Shown here: in pieces, positions 53,898-62,736 of the stretch
How positions within the stretch are numbered: the stretch's first letter is position 1
Layout: every line of letters starts with the position of its first letter
NCBI GenBank assembly: GCA_015243575.1
Contig: CP042469.1
Location: forward strand, 1,764,929-1,828,928
Source of the DNA: Clostridiales bacterium
GTDB taxonomy: Bacteria > Bacillota > Clostridia > Peptostreptococcales > Anaerovoracaceae
Direction of reading: 5' to 3'
Length of the DNA stretch: 64,000 nucleotides
Notes under the pieces: model-generated
Told to the model about the DNA's origin: nothing
The model's input: the letters and a program-made list of their open reading frames with translations, nothing else
Database searches by the model: none
Translations under genes and position numbers: made by a program

Positions 53898-55198
53898 ATG
53901 ATAACCTCCTCGTTTGCTTCTAAACGCAACTGATCACTGTAGCTTTCTCTTTTTATCACGATTCGAGCCTTGCCGTCCTTGACGAAAACCACTGCCGGCC
54001 GGCTGATTCGGTTATAGTTGTTTGCCATGGAATAACCGTATGCCCCGGTTCCGTATACGATAAGCAGGTCTCCCGTTTCTGCTTTTGGGAGCATTGCATC
54101 TTCAATCAGGATGTCCCCTGATTCGCAGCATTTTCCTGCTACAGTATATCGATACTCTTTTTCACGATCCATTTTTTCTGCAAGATCACAGTCGTATCTG
54201 GCATCATACAGGGCAACTCTGATGTTGTCCGTCATTCCGCCGTCCACAAAAAGATATTCCTTATTGGGGGTTTTCTTCATAAAGCCTACCTGATAGATGG
54301 TATTTCCTGCTTCGGCAACGATGGATCTTCCCGGTTCAATCATGATCTTTTTCAGGTGCAGGTCATATTTTAGAAGCTCTTCTTCGCACTTCTTTATGAT
54401 CCTGCTGCATACCTCCTGTACTTCATTGGGTTGATCCTCTTCGGTATAGCGAACACCAAATCCGCCGCCGAAATCAAGGCATTCTATTTCTATTTTATGA
54501 TCTCTATTCAACTTTTTGATATATTTAATTAAGCGCTCAATCACCGCATCATATGCTCTCAAATCAAAGATCTGCGAACCGATATGGGCATGAAATCCTG
54601 TAAAGGTTGTAAATTTGCTGTTTTTCACAAGATCAAGCATTTTCAAAATAGTCTCTTCATCATGAAACATAACACCGAATTTGGAATCAAGATTCCCCGT
54701 AATGATATACTTATGGGTATGAGCCGTAATTCCCGGGTTAATCCTGATCATAACCTCTGTACTGCACCCTTTTGAATCTGCCAGCGTCACAACTCGTTCG
54801 CACTCCATAAGGCTATCCAGCACGATGGTTTTGCAGCCTAAGTCCAAAGCGAGCTTTATTTCTTCGTCCGTTTTATTATTTCCGTGGAAATAAATCCTCT
54901 CCATTGGAAATCCGGCCTGCTTCGCCATATAAAGCTCCCCACCGCTAACAACGTCAAGACTGAGCCCATTTTGGTCCAGCATCTGTAGTAACGCTTTACA
55001 GGTAAATGCTTTTGATGCATAGATAACTTCTGTCTCGAATTGATCAGATCGAAAATAGGTTTTATAATCAGACATCTGTTGATCCAATTCCTTCTCATCA
55101 TATACAAACAGCGGTGTTCCGCACGCTTTTGCCAGATCCGGGACCGATATGCCCCCTATTTCAAGAATTCTGTCTTTACCATTTCTTGCTTCACTCAT
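53894..55198 (-). CDS. lysA: Diaminopimelate decarboxylase
   Basis: A 434-residue PLP-dependent fold III decarboxylase. The PLP lysine is in EVIYASKAFTCKALL, and downstream are the PLP-binding FDLRAYDAV region, CLDFGGGFGV and the active-site motif GKCCESGDIL. It converts meso-DAP to lysine. It is the first gene of the lysine operon, directly downstream of the lysine riboswitch and terminator. RBS GAGGTG. Confidence 0.95.
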   Translation of the reverse strand: MSEARNGKDRILEIGGISVPDLAKACGTPLFVYDEKELDQQMSDYKTYFRSDQFETEVIYASKAFTCKALLQMLDQNGLSLDVVSGGELYMAKQAGFPMERIYFHGNNKTDEEIKLALDLGCKTIVLDSLMECERVVTLADSKGCSTEVMIRINPGITAHTHKYIITGNLDSKFGVMFHDEETILKMLDLVKNSKFTTFTGFHAHIGSQIFDLRAYDAVIERLIKYIKKLNRDHKIEIECLDFGGGFGVRYTEEDQPNEVQEVCSRIIKKCEEELLKYDLHLKKIMIEPGRSIVAEAGNTIYQVGFMKKTPNKEYLFVDGGMTDNIRVALYDARYDCDLAEKMDREKEYRYTVAGKCCESGDILIEDAMLPKAETGDLLIVYGTGAYGYSMANNYNRISRPAVVFVKDGKARIVIKRESYSDQLRLEANEEVII

Positions 55199-55342
55199 TT
55201 TGACACCTCACGATTGCTTCCTTTGCTTTAAAGTATGTTTTATATAATAGGAACGACAATACACAATTTCCTATATTTTACTTTATTTTACTGGTTATGT
55301 ATTATGAAAACCGCTCCAGCGGCTTTTTTAATTGAAAATAAT

Positions 55343-55586
55343 AAAAAAGCCAGTAAGCTCCCTTACTGACTCAAATAGCAACAACGCACACCAAAAGCGG
55401 CAATGATGTATTTAACTATCGTCATTAAGGATAGCGCGCCTACCACATCGTAGACAGTTTCATGGCTGTTTACCATGAACCCACCCAGCTATTATGCCTA
55501 ATACCCGGGTTCGGCGAAGGCTGCCTCTGATATGGATCTTCGCCTGCCGGCTACCCATATCTTCTTCTACTTCGCGACCTCTATCA
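55343..55586 (-). promoter_or_regulatory. Lysine riboswitch (L-box) and terminator
   Basis: The aptamer (55429-55586, minus strand) begins GATAGAGGTCGCG and ends GCGCGCTATC, which pair as P1. It contains the L-box blocks GTAGCC, GCCTTCGCCGAA, GGGTATTAGGC and AAACTGTC. A terminator follows (AGTCAGTAAG with CTTACTGGCT and a T-run, 55343-55371). It is upstream of lysA and the whole lysine operon, so lysine should shut off transcription. Confidence 0.87.
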
Positions 55587-55600
55587 ACATTAATTACTTA

Positions 55601-55629
55601 AGTTTACTCTATAATAACCGAGATTGCAA
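55601..55629 (-). promoter_or_regulatory. Sigma-A promoter of the lysine operon
   Basis: On the minus strand TTGCAA (55624-55629), 17 bp, TAAACT (55601-55606). It ends about 15 bp before the lysine aptamer begins. Confidence 0.65.
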
Positions 55630-55744
55630 GATTTTTTTTCATAACTTTTTAAATTAGGAGATCGCTTTTATAGCTAGGTTTGTTTGGCTGTATGAACAAC
55701 GTGGCTGTGAATCGCAACATTTTGCCTATTTTTCTTGTTATGGG

Positions 55745-55773
55745 TTGACGAATTTACAATCCTCATCTATAGT
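55745..55773 (+). promoter_or_regulatory. Sigma-A promoter of the M20 deacylase
   Basis: TTGACG (55745-55750), 17 bp, TATAGT (55768-55773), about 90 bp before the M20 ATG. The leader contains a small hairpin, AGAGTG with CACTCT (55784-55813). Confidence 0.7.
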
Positions 55774-55863
55774 TTCAATCAGAAGAGTGTTTCCTTTTTT
55801 AATGCAGCACTCTCCTTGGATCAGTACCCATTCGCCTTACCCTGACAGAAATGAGGAATCATA

Positions 55864-57003
55864 ATGATTGAACAGTTAAAAAAATACAGGCGGGATCTGC
55901 ACCAAATCCCCGAACTGGGCTTTGAGGTCCACAAAACAAGGCAGTATATTGTCGATCATTTAAAACAATACGATTGTGAAATCACAGAGGTCTGCGGCGG
56001 TGTCTGCGCGTTCTTTCAATCCAATACAGAACAGGACAGCGGTGCCTCACAGAAAAGTGCCATTGCCCTGCGCAGCGACATGGATGCACTGCCGGTTGCA
56101 GAAAAAACCGGTGCCGCGTATTGCTCCCTTCATGAAGGATCCATGCATGCATGCGGCCATGACGGGCATATGGCCATGCTGCTTGCAATGGCTGATGAGC
56201 TAAGCAGAATCATCCAGTCCCTTCCCCACAATGTACTGCTGATCTTTCAGCCTGCGGAAGAAACCACGGGTGGCGCAGGAGACATGGTTGCAGCCGGAAT
56301 TCTATCAAAATATAATGTTAAGCGTATCTATGGATTCCATCTGTGGCCAATGCTTGAAAAGCACCGAATCGGCTCCAGAGCAAAGGAGTTTATGGCTAAA
56401 TCCAGTGAAATAGACATTAGAATACATGGAAAGAGCGCGCATTGTGCTTATCCTGAGCAGGGAATTGATGCGCTTGCTATTGGCTGTGAATTGATCAACG
56501 AGCTATACCAGATGGAAAAAACGGAGTTGTCTTCAGAAGAATTCCGTCTCTTGAAGTTCGGTAAAATGATCAGCGGCACTGTCAGAAATGCAATTGCTGC
56601 CGAAACGGTGCTCGAAGGTACGCTCCGTTGTTTCAGCGAGGATACAGGTTCTTTCTTATCCAGCAGAATGATAGAAACTTCTGCTATGCTGGAAAAAAAA
56701 TATGGATGCAAAATTGATTTCCACCGAACCGACGGCCATCCCCCTGTCATCAATGACACGCCGTTATTTGAAGAAGCAAAAGAACTGCTCGCGGAGTTTG
56801 GCTTCCACACGTTTGAAGTTCCCTTTATGCTCGCTGAGGATTTTTCCTTTTATCAGAGAGCAGTTCCCGGTCTGTTCCTTTTTCTTGGAACAGGCACAAA
56901 TATACCGCTTCACAACAACCTGTTTGACTTTGATGAGGAAGTGCTGCAAACCGGCGTAAATGCATACCTAAAAATTCTTAAGGAAGTTTATATAGGTAAA
57001 TGA
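55864..57003 (+). CDS. M20D amidohydrolase, possible N-acetyl-DAP deacetylase
   Basis: A 379-residue metal-dependent deacylase of the M20D group. N-terminal HQIPELGFEVHKT, metal motif ACGHDGHMAML, then FQPAEETTGGAGDM and HGKSAHCAYPEQGIDA mark the catalytic and dimerisation domains. The acetylase DAP pathway needs a deacetylase of this type (YkuR, 374 residues, beside dapH in Bacillus), and this gene is divergent from the lysine operon that contains dapH. It is thus a candidate for that step, though a general N-acyl amino acid or hippurate hydrolase is equally possible. RBS GAGGAA; it ends 1 bp from the convergent thyX stop. Confidence 0.82.
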   Translation: MIEQLKKYRRDLHQIPELGFEVHKTRQYIVDHLKQYDCEITEVCGGVCAFFQSNTEQDSGASQKSAIALRSDMDALPVAEKTGAAYCSLHEGSMHACGHDGHMAMLLAMADELSRIIQSLPHNVLLIFQPAEETTGGAGDMVAAGILSKYNVKRIYGFHLWPMLEKHRIGSRAKEFMAKSSEIDIRIHGKSAHCAYPEQGIDALAIGCELINELYQMEKTELSSEEFRLLKFGKMISGTVRNAIAAETVLEGTLRCFSEDTGSFLSSRMIETSAMLEKKYGCKIDFHRTDGHPPVINDTPLFEEAKELLAEFGFHTFEVPFMLAEDFSFYQRAVPGLFLFLGTGTNIPLHNNLFDFDEEVLQTGVNAYLKILKEVYIGK

Positions 57004-57004
57004 T

Positions 57005-57634
57005 TTATGAATCAATTGTAATATCTTCAAAGACGACAGGTATGAGCTCTTTCATTTTTTCTAATAAGGGAATGGTAATTTCTCTCATTTGTGGATGTGC
57101 ACGTTTTGAAGTTCTCAATGAAAAAAAATGTCTCCATTCCCTTAAATTCATAGATACTATAATTTCGGTTTTAAGACTATTGGGTAATACGCATCTCGCC
57201 TCTTCTGGCTTTGCTCCTAATTGAATTAATGAGTTATATGTATTCTCAATTTGATGCATTGTACCAACCCATAGCTCATACTTTTCAAATTCATCTACCC
57301 AGTAGTAAGGTTTAATAAATGTCAGCTCATTTCCAAATTTATCGTTATGATAATTACAATATCTGGTACTTTCTTGACTATAACTGGCTATACGGTGCCT
57401 TACAATTTCATGACTAATACCTCGATCACAAATAATCCTAACAGAAATTTTTTCATGTTCAATAACAGACTCATGCCCGCTCCTCAAAATTTTAGAAATA
57501 AATCCTTCTGCTGAATCTATAACAATTTTTTCTTCACTCTTATAACAGACTCGCCCTATCTTTTCAATAGATCTTAAGATCTTTTTTCCATCTATTTCAT
57601 CCAAAATTTCAAAACTAGCTTCAATGATTTTCAA
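57005..57634 (-). CDS. thyX: FAD-dependent thymidylate synthase
   Basis: A 209-residue ThyX. The RHRX7S signature is intact (RHRIASYSQESTRY, residues 79-92) and the HESVIEH stretch at 54-60 aligns with the flavin/dUMP site. It methylates dUMP to dTMP using methylene-tetrahydrofolate and FADH2. It is the last gene of the five-gene operon discussed below, beginning 1 bp after the stop of the unknown gene at 57636. Such coupling to a DNA methyltransferase, an HD hydrolase and an ATPase is unusual. The low GC content matches its operon partners rather than the lysine genes. Confidence 0.92.
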   Translation of the reverse strand: MKIIEASFEILDEIDGKKILRSIEKIGRVCYKSEEKIVIDSAEGFISKILRSGHESVIEHEKISVRIICDRGISHEIVRHRIASYSQESTRYCNYHNDKFGNELTFIKPYYWVDEFEKYELWVGTMHQIENTYNSLIQLGAKPEEARCVLPNSLKTEIIVSMNLREWRHFFSLRTSKRAHPQMREITIPLLEKMKELIPVVFEDITIDS

Positions 57635-57635
57635 C

Positions 57636-58628
57636 TTAGTTATCCTCCTCTCTCTTATCTCTCAGCAGAGGCAACTCAAAAATATAGCAGATATCTCCCG
57701 GTTCAGAATAGTTATCGTAGTTATATATTAATGCCGGAGCATAACACGCTTGAACATTACCATTACTAATTGCAGCCATAGCCACCCCAATCGTAGAGAT
57801 CTTATTATTTAGTGGCACGATTAGCACATTGGTGTCCTCAAGACCCTCCAATTTTTTCAATATAGCTTCAGAAGTTTCAAATGGATCATTGCATTTTACC
57901 TCAAAACAATCCAAATCGACATAATTAGTCGCCATTTGTTCAACAAGCCTTGCATAATGCTCATTAGCTTCTCGATCTTTTTGAGTGGTGGCATTATCCG
58001 ATCTGCCAAATCCTAATGAAATAGAATTTGGTTCTAAAGTATTTATGATACCAGTGGCTCGTTCATATTCATATCCTACGATGAGAATCAAATGTGTTTT
58101 TCGTGCTGGCAAAATATTTCCTGCATACCCCAAAACAGAACGTATTTCCAAAATTCCCTTACTTAACCATTTATTCTTCATTTTATCATTCGAACTGTAC
58201 TCTCGTGCATTAATGTATGCGCATTGAATATTAGCTAATGGGAAGATAAGTCGAAGTAAACGCACTGTAATTAGCAACGATTCATGAGTAAATGTCGTAA
58301 TATCTAACAATATGGAGTTTACTTTTTTCTTTTCCGAAATGGTTAACAACGCATTTTTTATTTGATCCGCCGTATAAATGGGATCGGAATGAAGAAGTTC
58401 AACAAAAGTACCCCTTTCACCTATGATTCCTTCCATTTTTTCACTATTAGAAGTAATGTGATCAAGACAATCTTTATTATAAAACACCAATGCCGTCGTA
58501 AATCTTTCTATATCAATATTCTGTATAAAAGATAAACAACGCAGTTCGAAGCTACTACAGCCTATAAATAAATCAAAAGGCTGACTTAATCTTTGTTCTA
58601 TTTCAGTTACTTTATATTGATATACCAT
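57636..58628 (-). CDS. Unrecognised two-lobed protein in the methyltransferase/HD/ATPase operon
   Basis: A 330-residue soluble protein I cannot assign. It appears to have two similar alpha/beta halves. The first starts FDLFIGCSSFELRCLSF (18-34), the second HLILIVGYEYERATGII (179-195), each a hydrophobic strand then G, an aromatic-Glu pair and Arg. Each half also has a later strand (SILLDITTFTHESLLI, 105-120; TNVLIVPLNNKISTIGVAM, 266-284). Such a Rossmann-like duplication would suit a ligand sensor, but this is inference. There is no membrane segment. It lies 16 bp after the ATPase gene and 1 bp before thyX, so it belongs to the operon. Confidence 0.7.
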   Translation of the reverse strand: MVYQYKVTEIEQRLSQPFDLFIGCSSFELRCLSFIQNIDIERFTTALVFYNKDCLDHITSNSEKMEGIIGERGTFVELLHSDPIYTADQIKNALLTISEKKKVNSILLDITTFTHESLLITVRLLRLIFPLANIQCAYINAREYSSNDKMKNKWLSKGILEIRSVLGYAGNILPARKTHLILIVGYEYERATGIINTLEPNSISLGFGRSDNATTQKDREANEHYARLVEQMATNYVDLDCFEVKCNDPFETSEAILKKLEGLEDTNVLIVPLNNKISTIGVAMAAISNGNVQACYAPALIYNYDNYSEPGDICYIFELPLLRDKREEDN

Positions 58629-58644
58629 TATTGAACCTCTTTTT

Positions 58645-60480
58645 CTACATATCTAACGAATTAGCCATTGGCTCATCGTTAGGCGTAAATAAGTTAAGTT
58701 GAACATATTCCATCTCTTGTAATGCGCCACTTCGCTCAATTCGGGCTAGCAAACTTTGTGGATTTCGAATTCCCTCTTGCAGAACAGCGTTTTTTATGAA
58801 TAAGTACCCCGAAAATCCGGTAGGGTCTAGGTTCCATATGGGTGCTAATCGCTTATTCATGATGTACAATTTTGTTCTCCCACCACTTCTTCTGTTTTTT
58901 CTACCGATTGTTGATCGATGAAAAAAACCGAAATTTACACCAATGTCTAAAATTCTTTCTACGTCCTCAGTTAGATTATCCGATATTGCTATAGAGAATA
59001 CCCTTCTTTCTGAACGTTCCGAAAGAAGAATTTGTCTAAACAATCCACCTAACCCCTGAACCAAATTGGACAATCTTTCTAGATCCTCTTTAGGAATTGC
59101 ACTTTCGTGACCTTCCTTCTTATATCTTTCAAGCTCAATAAACAGAAAGTTCTCAGCTTCATCTCGCACTACTCGGTTTTGAATCGAAGGGGAAATTGAT
59201 TCTACTTTTCTGTTTGTATCAATTGCCAATTCTTTTGAATACATTATATGTGCCGGTTCTAGAAAATATCTAACAATACCAGAGGATAAATGTACAAGCT
59301 GATCAAATCCAGAATAACTATATGTTGAACTTGATTTGCTTTTCCCTGCTAGACTTTTAATATAATCAGGTCTTGCATATCTGTAAGCATCATCATCTCT
59401 GTAATAGCCTTTTCCATTACCGTCGTCATATTTTTTTCTGTAATCAGTAGCGATAGTTTCAACCTTTTTTTCTTGCTCCTCATCAACAGGAAAAAAGAGC
59501 TCTGGCTTTACATTAATATTATAAAGAGCTAGGCGTCTAGCAACAATGCTTTGTATTCTTTCTTTGTAATTTGACTTTCCACTGTTTGCAGTATACACTG
59601 TTGCCATATCAATTTCTGTAAAATCGTGTGGTGAGTCTATTGTTGATCCTGTAACTGTGTAATAATTTTTATAATCATATTGAGAAGAAACCTTTAAACT
59701 GATTCTTCCACTAGTTCTAGTCGCAATCCAAGAGTTTAAAATTCTTGTTTGAACATCAGTCAAAAAATGAGCATCATCAATCAATAAGTAGATAGTTCCT
59801 TTTGGAAATCCAATAATTGAAGATAAACTTGAAAGTAATGGAACTAGAAAATCTTGATAATCATAAAGCGGACCATCATACATTGGTAAATGAGTATCAA
59901 AAGCTAACTTCTTTGTATACATAGATGCTTTTGAATAAGCACTATTCATATAACATTTAATTTGGCTTAATATTTCAAATGTGCTATTTATTTCACCTGA
60001 CTCCCAAGTAATATCACAATCAGTTAATGGCGAAAGAACATATTTGCAGTATTGAATCAAACTTGTTTTATCGATGCTCTCGACAGCTTTAAGACTTTTC
60101 AAAAGGCTATCGAACACTTCTGTTGCAATTTGAGATACCATAAGATGTTCATTAAAGATCTCGCTGGCGTGGCGTTCGTCAAGACGTTTAAGTTCAGTCT
60201 TAACCAAACTCCAATTTTTTATAGGTATATATATACCTATAAAAGGTAGCTCTGAAAACACACAATCCTCTACCAGACATTGACAATCAGCTTGTAAATA
60301 TCTAAACATCATACTTTTACCTACCCCACGGGGGCCGGTAAGAAACACATGACCCGGATCAATCACTTTAGGGAAGTCAGTAAAAACATCTACAAAAAGA
60401 GAGACGGTTGTCTGTGCATCTAGATTTTCAGGAGTAGTTATTTGAAATGGATTCTTTGCAGTTTCTTTAGCACAAATCAT
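58645..60480 (-). CDS. P-loop ATPase, ORC/STAND-like
   Basis: From the ATG at 60480 (GGAGG 9 bases upstream) this is a 612-residue protein with an N-terminal AAA/ORC-like ATPase domain. Walker A is GPRGVGKS (49-56), preceded by HVFLT, and Walker B is YLLIDDAHFL (231-240), followed by a loop in which RTSGRISLKVSSQYDY resembles a sensor segment. The C-terminal half (about 400-612) is charged and helical with a winged-helix-like region (about 470-560). Similar ATPases act as molecular switches in defence and replication. It starts 2 bp after the HD gene. I cannot name the subfamily with certainty. Confidence 0.78.
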   Translation of the reverse strand: MICAKETAKNPFQITTPENLDAQTTVSLFVDVFTDFPKVIDPGHVFLTGPRGVGKSMMFRYLQADCQCLVEDCVFSELPFIGIYIPIKNWSLVKTELKRLDERHASEIFNEHLMVSQIATEVFDSLLKSLKAVESIDKTSLIQYCKYVLSPLTDCDITWESGEINSTFEILSQIKCYMNSAYSKASMYTKKLAFDTHLPMYDGPLYDYQDFLVPLLSSLSSIIGFPKGTIYLLIDDAHFLTDVQTRILNSWIATRTSGRISLKVSSQYDYKNYYTVTGSTIDSPHDFTEIDMATVYTANSGKSNYKERIQSIVARRLALYNINVKPELFFPVDEEQEKKVETIATDYRKKYDDGNGKGYYRDDDAYRYARPDYIKSLAGKSKSSSTYSYSGFDQLVHLSSGIVRYFLEPAHIMYSKELAIDTNRKVESISPSIQNRVVRDEAENFLFIELERYKKEGHESAIPKEDLERLSNLVQGLGGLFRQILLSERSERRVFSIAISDNLTEDVERILDIGVNFGFFHRSTIGRKNRRSGGRTKLYIMNKRLAPIWNLDPTGFSGYLFIKNAVLQEGIRNPQSLLARIERSGALQEMEYVQLNLFTPNDEPMANSLDM

Positions 60481-60482
60481 AA

Positions 60483-61655
60483 CTATAACCTCCATCCTTT
60501 TCCTTTTAAAAACTCTTTAACTTTTTCTCCAGTGTTCTGGTTGCAATCAATTACTATTTCATTAGTAGGATATCCATCTTCCTTTAGAGAATAAGTAATG
60601 ACCTCTGATTGAGTTAAATCAAATTCGGATTCTATTTCAATGCGAACCTTAATTTCTGTCAGGGGCAAGTATGGCGCCAAAAACCGCATACAATATCGCC
60701 GTTCTTGCTCCATCTTCTTTGTTCTGTAAAATATTTCATCAATTAGAAGTATTGACTGGTTTTCCTTAGTATATTCATTTGTAACTGCATTTGAATCTAC
60801 GTAGTATTCTAAAGATAAATAACAAGTCTTATTAACTTCATTATTAAAAATATTTACTGCATGTAGGCACTTTGAATAAGCATGATATATTATACTCTCT
60901 TTAGGTATAGATTCTAAATCAAATGCTGTTTTGTCATATCTCGAAGAATCATCCGCAAGTTCGTCGCCAAACCGAAGCAATGCGGCAAGAACCGGTTCTC
61001 GTATTACCTTATTAAACCAAGTCCCATCAATACGAAGGCCTGCTCTAGAAATTGTATCTTTATCACCGTTAATATTACCGCTATGTACTTGCGCTATTTT
61101 CAAGATAATTCTTTGCGTGACAGTGTCAGGAATGATGTCTTTCGCAACATCCCTAAATATAGTTTGAAAACTCTTTTCATGACCTTTTCGTCCAAATATA
61201 TTTCCAATATCATGAATTTGTATTGCACATAGCAATACAAATATTTCACTCGGGGATGGGCGATCAAATCTAAATTTTTTTATTATTTCAATTACTTTTT
61301 CGATAACTTTTTCAACATGTCCAGTTCCATGCTGATTTAGATAAATCACAGGGTCTTGCTGCACTACATCTTCTAATTGTTTTATCTGATCGCAAATATC
61401 ACACTCAGAAGACCCACTTAATGCGCATAATTGATCGTTAATCCCTTGCTTCCACTCGTTTACTGATTGAAGTAATGCTCCGCTTTCAACATTCTTATGA
61501 TATGGAATGAGAGCATTTTTCAAATCCAAATATTTCTCAGGATAAGATTTTTCTCCCTTCTCAGGATAATAAGCTGGAAATAAATATTCATCTTGGCTTT
61601 TCAACCACTCCTCTATATTTTTATAATCCTCTATTTTTAAAACTATCTCATCCAT
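60483..61655 (-). CDS. HD-domain phosphohydrolase
   Basis: From the ATG at 61655 (GGAG about 9 bases upstream) this is a 390-residue protein. A helical N-terminus precedes the HD domain: His109/His113 in NQHGTGHVEKV, His148-Asp149 in IQIHDIGN, His191 and Asp231 in RFGDELADD give the H...HD...D metal set. A beta-rich C-terminal part (about 260-390) is of unknown role. HD enzymes cleave nucleotides, cyclic dinucleotides or dNTPs; which applies here is unknown. Its ATG overlaps the methyltransferase stop by 8 bp, and the ATPase gene follows after 2 bp. Confidence 0.82.
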   Translation of the reverse strand: MDEIVLKIEDYKNIEEWLKSQDEYLFPAYYPEKGEKSYPEKYLDLKNALIPYHKNVESGALLQSVNEWKQGINDQLCALSGSSECDICDQIKQLEDVVQQDPVIYLNQHGTGHVEKVIEKVIEIIKKFRFDRPSPSEIFVLLCAIQIHDIGNIFGRKGHEKSFQTIFRDVAKDIIPDTVTQRIILKIAQVHSGNINGDKDTISRAGLRIDGTWFNKVIREPVLAALLRFGDELADDSSRYDKTAFDLESIPKESIIYHAYSKCLHAVNIFNNEVNKTCYLSLEYYVDSNAVTNEYTKENQSILLIDEIFYRTKKMEQERRYCMRFLAPYLPLTEIKVRIEIESEFDLTQSEVITYSLKEDGYPTNEIVIDCNQNTGEKVKEFLKGKGWRL

Positions 61656-62736
61656 TTCGATATTCTCCATTCATAATCATACTGAATATTACCTTGGCAA
61701 GTAACGGAGGAACTGCATTTCCAACTTGTTGTTGTTGAAATCCAAGAGAACCTTTAAACTCATAGGAATCAGGAAATGACTGTATCCTCGCAGCCTCCCT
61801 TACAGACAAGCCTCTGTTTTCCCATGGGTGTATTAACATTGCTTTTCTATAGTTTCCAATGGTTATAGCAGGTTCATTAGAATTAAGTCTATGATAAATC
61901 CCTTGATGACATCTATTTCTGTCAGAGTAGTTCCCCATTAGTGATTCGGGGATGTCTTTCCAGTTGCCTCCTTGAGGGATATAGGAATATCGCTCTATTA
62001 TATGCAGAGCATTTTTTGTTACAAGATGTCCTGAACAACCGCTCAAATTATTACGAAGTAACGAAGCATACTCTGATACTTCCTTACATTTATATTGCAT
62101 GTAATCATTGTTAGCACCATTTGATAATTTAGGTAAATCATAAATCGCTTCCTGAACATTAACTGATACATCAGTGATAGGATGAGGTGAATTAAGTTTA
62201 TAGCCGTGTTTTGATGCAATTAAAAAAAATCGCATTCTACGTTGTGGCACTCCATAATCTGCAGCATTTAATATATACCAAACAGTTGTATAATTTTTAT
62301 TTTCAAAATCCGTGACAAGCTTATGTAAAAACAATTTGTTTTCAGTGTTAACAAAACCATAAACATTTTCAAATACAACCCAATCAGGCTTCCAGAGATC
62401 AACAATCCTAAGAAATTCGTCTAGCAACCAGTTTGATGGATTCTCCCTATTACGAGTCCGTTGATTAGATGATGAAAAGCCTTGGCAGGGGGGGCCTCCA
62501 AATAATATTGTCCGATCATCATTATTGGAAGACTCTATATTGATACTACGAATGTTTTTTATATCATCAATAATTACTTTGGTATGTGGGTGGTTAAAAG
62601 TATATGTTGCTGCCGCGTACAATTCCTTTTCAACAGCTAAAGCGACTTTCACCCCTGCCATTTGTGCACCTAGCGACAAACCACCTGCGCCTGCAAATAA
62701 ATCCACTCCGATAAAATTTGATTTAGAACTATTCAT
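61648..62736 (-). CDS. DNA (cytosine-5-)-methyltransferase
   Basis: A 362-residue C5-cytosine methyltransferase. Motif I is DLFAGAGGLSLG, motif IV GGPPCQGFSSSNQRTRNRE with the catalytic Cys, motif VI FENV, motif VIII PQRRMRFF and motif X QVGNAVPPLLA. The target-recognition region lies between about 190 and 285. The ATG at 62736 follows GGAGGAG by 6 bases. It is the first gene of the AT-rich five-gene operon. No typical endonuclease gene is seen in the operon, so it may mark self DNA for the ATPase/HD partners. Recognition sequence unknown. Confidence 0.93.
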   Translation of the reverse strand: MNSSKSNFIGVDLFAGAGGLSLGAQMAGVKVALAVEKELYAAATYTFNHPHTKVIIDDIKNIRSINIESSNNDDRTILFGGPPCQGFSSSNQRTRNRENPSNWLLDEFLRIVDLWKPDWVVFENVYGFVNTENKLFLHKLVTDFENKNYTTVWYILNAADYGVPQRRMRFFLIASKHGYKLNSPHPITDVSVNVQEAIYDLPKLSNGANNDYMQYKCKEVSEYASLLRNNLSGCSGHLVTKNALHIIERYSYIPQGGNWKDIPESLMGNYSDRNRCHQGIYHRLNSNEPAITIGNYRKAMLIHPWENRGLSVREAARIQSFPDSYEFKGSLGFQQQQVGNAVPPLLAKVIFSMIMNGEYRNG

